A DNA stretch of 64,000 bases, from the NCBI RefSeq assembly GCF_014203835.1, contig NZ_JACHJW010000001.1, positions 4,228,501-4,292,500 of the forward strand, in the 5' to 3' direction. Positions 62,045 through 64,000 of this stretch are shown here, piece after piece (the first letter of the stretch is position 1; each line of letters opens with the position of its first letter). A program made the translations under genes and the position numbers. Source of the DNA: Micromonospora polyrhachis (lineage in GTDB: Bacteria; Actinomycetota; Actinomycetes; Mycobacteriales; Micromonosporaceae). Under the pieces are notes generated by a model. That model saw nothing but the letters and a program-made list of their open reading frames with translations, had not been told where the DNA came from and did not search any database.

Positions 62045-62064
62045 GCTGGGCATCGCTCAGTCCT

Positions 62065-62120
62065 ACCGCGCCCTCCGGGCGCGGTGACGCGGCCGACCCG
62101 TGCCTACCGGCACGGGTCGG
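62065..62120 (+). terminator. Two consecutive hairpins after the cold-shock gene
   Basis: The first has 9-bp arms ACCGCGCCC/GGGCGCGGT around TCC (62065-62085). The second has perfect 12-bp arms CCGACCCGTGCC/GGCACGGGTCGG around TACC (62093-62120). No U-tract follows. They may end the csp transcript, or attenuate read-through into the helicase gene. Confidence 0.75.
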
Positions 62121-62211
62121 ATCCCGCGCTTCTATTCCGGTTCGTGCTTGCGACCGTTGGCGGTGGTCCTACCCCAGCGGCAGCGCTCGCCTGTGCGGCT
62201 TTCCGCCTGAC

Positions 62212-62249
62212 GAGCCTTCCTCGACACGTGCCGCCATCGAGGAAGGCTC
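62212..62249 (+). promoter_or_regulatory. Hairpin that hides the ribosome-binding site of the helicase gene
   Basis: Perfect 13-bp arms (GAGCCTTCCTCGA 62212-62224 and TCGAGGAAGGCTC 62237-62249) enclose a 12-base loop. The right arm contains the whole Shine-Dalgarno (GAGGAAGG, 62239-62246) of the helicase gene, whose ATG is 3 bases after the stem. The folded RNA should block translation; a helicase, a cold-shock protein or another factor would have to open it. Confidence 0.85.
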
Positions 62250-62252
62250 CAC

Positions 62253-63563
62253 ATGACTACCCCTGCCATCAATACGTTCGCCGACACACAGTTGGCGCCC
62301 GTGCTGCACGCCGCGCTGGCCGCGAACGGCATCACCGAGCCGTTCCCGATCCAGGCGGCCACCCTGCCCGACTCGCTCGCCGGTCGGGACGTACTCGGCC
62401 GGGGCCGTACCGGTTCCGGTAAGACCCTCGCCTTCGGCCTGCCGCTGCTGTCCCGGACCGCCGGTCGCCGAGCCCGCCCGGGCCAGCCGCTGGCCCTGGT
62501 GCTGGTGCCCACCCGTGAACTCGCCCAGCAGGTCACCACGGCGCTGGCACCGTACGCCCAGGCGGTCAAGCTGCGGTGTGCCACCGTGGTCGGTGGCCTG
62601 TCGCTGCGCCGTCAGGCGGACGCCCTGCGGGCCGGTGCCGAGGTCGTCGTGGCCACACCGGGCCGGCTGCACGACCTGATCGACCGGGGGGACTGCCGGC
62701 TCGACCAGGTGGCCATCACGGTGCTGGACGAGGCCGACCAGATGGCCGACATGGGCTTCCTGCCGCAGGTCACGAAGCTGCTGGAGCAGGTCGCCCCGAA
62801 CGGGCAGCGGATGCTCTTCTCCGCCACCCTGGACCGGGGGGTCGACCGGCTGGTCCGGCGGTTCCTGACCAACCCGGTGTCGCATTCGGTCGACCCGGGC
62901 ACCGCCACCGTCACCGCGATGACCCACCATGTCCTGCACGTGGAGTTGGCCGACAAGGCCGCCACGCTCACCCAGATCGCCGCCCGCGAGGGCCGCACCA
63001 TCCTGTTCATGGGTACGAAGCACCGTGCGGACCGCCTGGCCCGGCAACTGCTGGCCGCCGGCGTACGGGCGGCGGCCCTGCACGGTGGCAAGTCGCAGCC
63101 GCAGCGGACCCGGATCCTGGAGCAGTTTCGCACCGGCCAGGTGACCACCCTGGTCGCGACCGACGTGGCGGCGCGCGGCATCCACGTCGACGGGCTCGAC
63201 CTGGTGGTCAACGTGGACCCGCCGACGGAGGCCAAGGACTACCTGCACCGGGGCGGCCGGACCGCTCGGGCCGGTGAGTCGGGCGGTGTGGTCACCCTGG
63301 TGCTGCCGGAGCAGCGCCGGGACGTGTCCCGGCTGATGAGCACCGCCGGGATCAAGCCGGAGTCGATTCGGGTCCGCCCCGGTGACCCGGAGTTGGTCCG
63401 GGTGACCGGGGCGCGCGTTCCGTCCGGGGTGCCGGCGACCATTGCGCCACCGGCCCAGCCGGCAGCGGCGGCTAAACCGGCACCGGCGGCTCGATCCGCG
63501 CACCGTGGCTCCGGTCGGCCGCGTCGCCCCCGGCGTCGCCCGGGTCAGCAGTCGACAACCTAG
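62253..63563 (+). CDS. DEAD-box RNA helicase
   Basis: A 436-residue DEAD-box helicase. Motifs in order: Q-motif region (FPIQAATLP), I GRTGSGKT (K57), Ia PTRELAQQV, Ib TPGRLHD, II VLDEAD (D159-D162), III SAT, V TDVAARGIHV and VI HRGGRTAR. The C-terminal tail is basic and Arg/Pro/Ala-rich, as in cold-linked helicases that bind RNA. It should unwind structured RNA in ribosome assembly or decay. Its own ribosome-binding site is buried in a hairpin. The 3' end overlaps the convergent gene by 92 bases. Confidence 0.95.
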   Translation: MTTPAINTFADTQLAPVLHAALAANGITEPFPIQAATLPDSLAGRDVLGRGRTGSGKTLAFGLPLLSRTAGRRARPGQPLALVLVPTRELAQQVTTALAPYAQAVKLRCATVVGGLSLRRQADALRAGAEVVVATPGRLHDLIDRGDCRLDQVAITVLDEADQMADMGFLPQVTKLLEQVAPNGQRMLFSATLDRGVDRLVRRFLTNPVSHSVDPGTATVTAMTHHVLHVELADKAATLTQIAAREGRTILFMGTKHRADRLARQLLAAGVRAAALHGGKSQPQRTRILEQFRTGQVTTLVATDVAARGIHVDGLDLVVNVDPPTEAKDYLHRGGRTARAGESGGVVTLVLPEQRRDVSRLMSTAGIKPESIRVRPGDPELVRVTGARVPSGVPATIAPPAQPAAAAKPAPAARSAHRGSGRPRRPRRRPGQQSTT

Positions 63564-63999
63564 CGCGGCGCAGGTCGGCCAGAGCGTGTCCGGCGAGGAC
63601 GATGCGGACCAGCGCGAGCGTGGTGGCGAGCACCGCGACGGCCACGCTGGTCTGCCCGAGGTCCGGTGCCCAGAGCAGCACCTGCGCCGGGCCGGCACCC
63701 GACGCGGCGGGTAGCCCCCAGACTGCCCCGATCGCCAGGGCGGCGCAGCCGACCAGCCAGCCGACGGTGGTGGCGAGGAGCCGGCCCCGGGTCGGTGCCC
63801 CGCTCGGCCGATTTGCCGACCGACGCCGCCGGATTGCCCGTACCAGCGTCCACACCAGACCGGCGAGCAGCAGGCCGGCGATCGTGACCATGGCGATGAG
63901 TGCCCCGGTCAGGAGGGGGTCCGGCTCCGCCATGGTGGGGGCGCCGCCGTGCAGGATCCGGGCGACGTCGAACGCGATGCCGGTCAGCGGTGGGTCCAT
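63472..63999 (-). CDS. Predicted membrane protein, possibly cut by window edge
   Basis: Up to 175 residues. Three membrane segments are visible (about 30-55, 75-98 and 115-145), with a basic loop RRRRSANRP between the first two. The first ATG, at 63999, is at the window edge, and the true start may be there, further out, or at 63933 (MAEPDPLL). Family not recognised. It converges with the helicase gene and overlaps its basic-tail codons by 92 bases, which is unusually long. Confidence 0.55.
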   Translation of the reverse strand: MDPPLTGIAFDVARILHGGAPTMAEPDPLLTGALIAMVTIAGLLLAGLVWTLVRAIRRRRSANRPSGAPTRGRLLATTVGWLVGCAALAIGAVWGLPAASGAGPAQVLLWAPDLGQTSVAVAVLATTLALVRIVLAGHALADLRRARLSTADPGDAGGDAADRSHGARIEPPVPV

Positions 64000-64000
64000 C

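Overview
The window is high-GC chromosomal DNA from a filamentous actinomycete, most likely a member of the Micromonosporaceae (Micromonospora or a close relative). The signs are frequent GTG/TTG starts, a mycothiol gene (mshB), the CslA/GlxA tip-glycan pair, an HTH-DUF5753/DUF397 pair, an AdnAB helicase-nuclease and a mycobacterial-type succinate dehydrogenase. This placement is an inference from gene content; no rRNA or tRNA gene is visible. Reading is bounded by both window edges: a MarR-like gene is cut at position 1, and a membrane-protein gene may continue past 64000.

Layout. 0-2.2 kb: two divergent MarR-like regulators sharing two matched operators, a GNAT acetyltransferase and a PH-domain protein. 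2.3-7.5 kb: a hyphal-tip glycan locus (cslA, a divergent GH6 glycanase, glxA). 7.7-12.3 kb: a secreted lipase, a two-component system and a NUDIX hydrolase. 12.4-20 kb: sdhCAB, tldD/tldE and a Uma2 protein, all on the minus strand. 20.3-28 kb: an oligopeptide ABC transporter whose binding-protein gene is separated from the permeases by an Scr1/Scr2-like pair. 28-35 kb: an S9 peptidase, mshB with two small membrane proteins, an Rv0428c-like acetyltransferase, and fdxA-dapC. 35.4-39.5 kb: pheA, a two-TM beta-rich protein, tyrA, a SIMPL protein and a PPOX flavoprotein, closely packed. 39.5-50 kb: a polytopic membrane hydrolase, a UDG-like protein and two tandem paralogous subtilases. 50-54 kb: dapD, dapE, a small protein and two LOG-family genes. 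54.3-61.6 kb: adnA-adnB. 61.6-64 kb: a cold-shock protein followed by a DEAD-box RNA helicase with a structured leader.

How the genes work together. Three lysine/diaminopimelate genes (dapC, dapD, dapE) lie in one neighbourhood with mshB, fdxA and a LOG gene, in an order also found in Mycobacterium tuberculosis (Rv1170 to Rv1205). Other genes have been inserted into this older backbone. The glycan locus pairs a synthase with a copper-radical oxidase and a glycanase. The cold-shock protein and the helicase probably form one cold/RNA-structure response module.

Non-coding structure is unusually rich. Short tandem duplications overlap the stop codons of at least eight genes, and every copy keeps the stop triplet. 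A GTG-containing repeat family donates the start codon and Shine-Dalgarno of dapD. A 47-50 bp palindromic element has jumped into one of those repeats, leaving a 4-bp duplication. A hairpin terminator element recurs at three convergent gene junctions. A perfect 13-bp hairpin buries the ribosome-binding site of the DEAD-box helicase.
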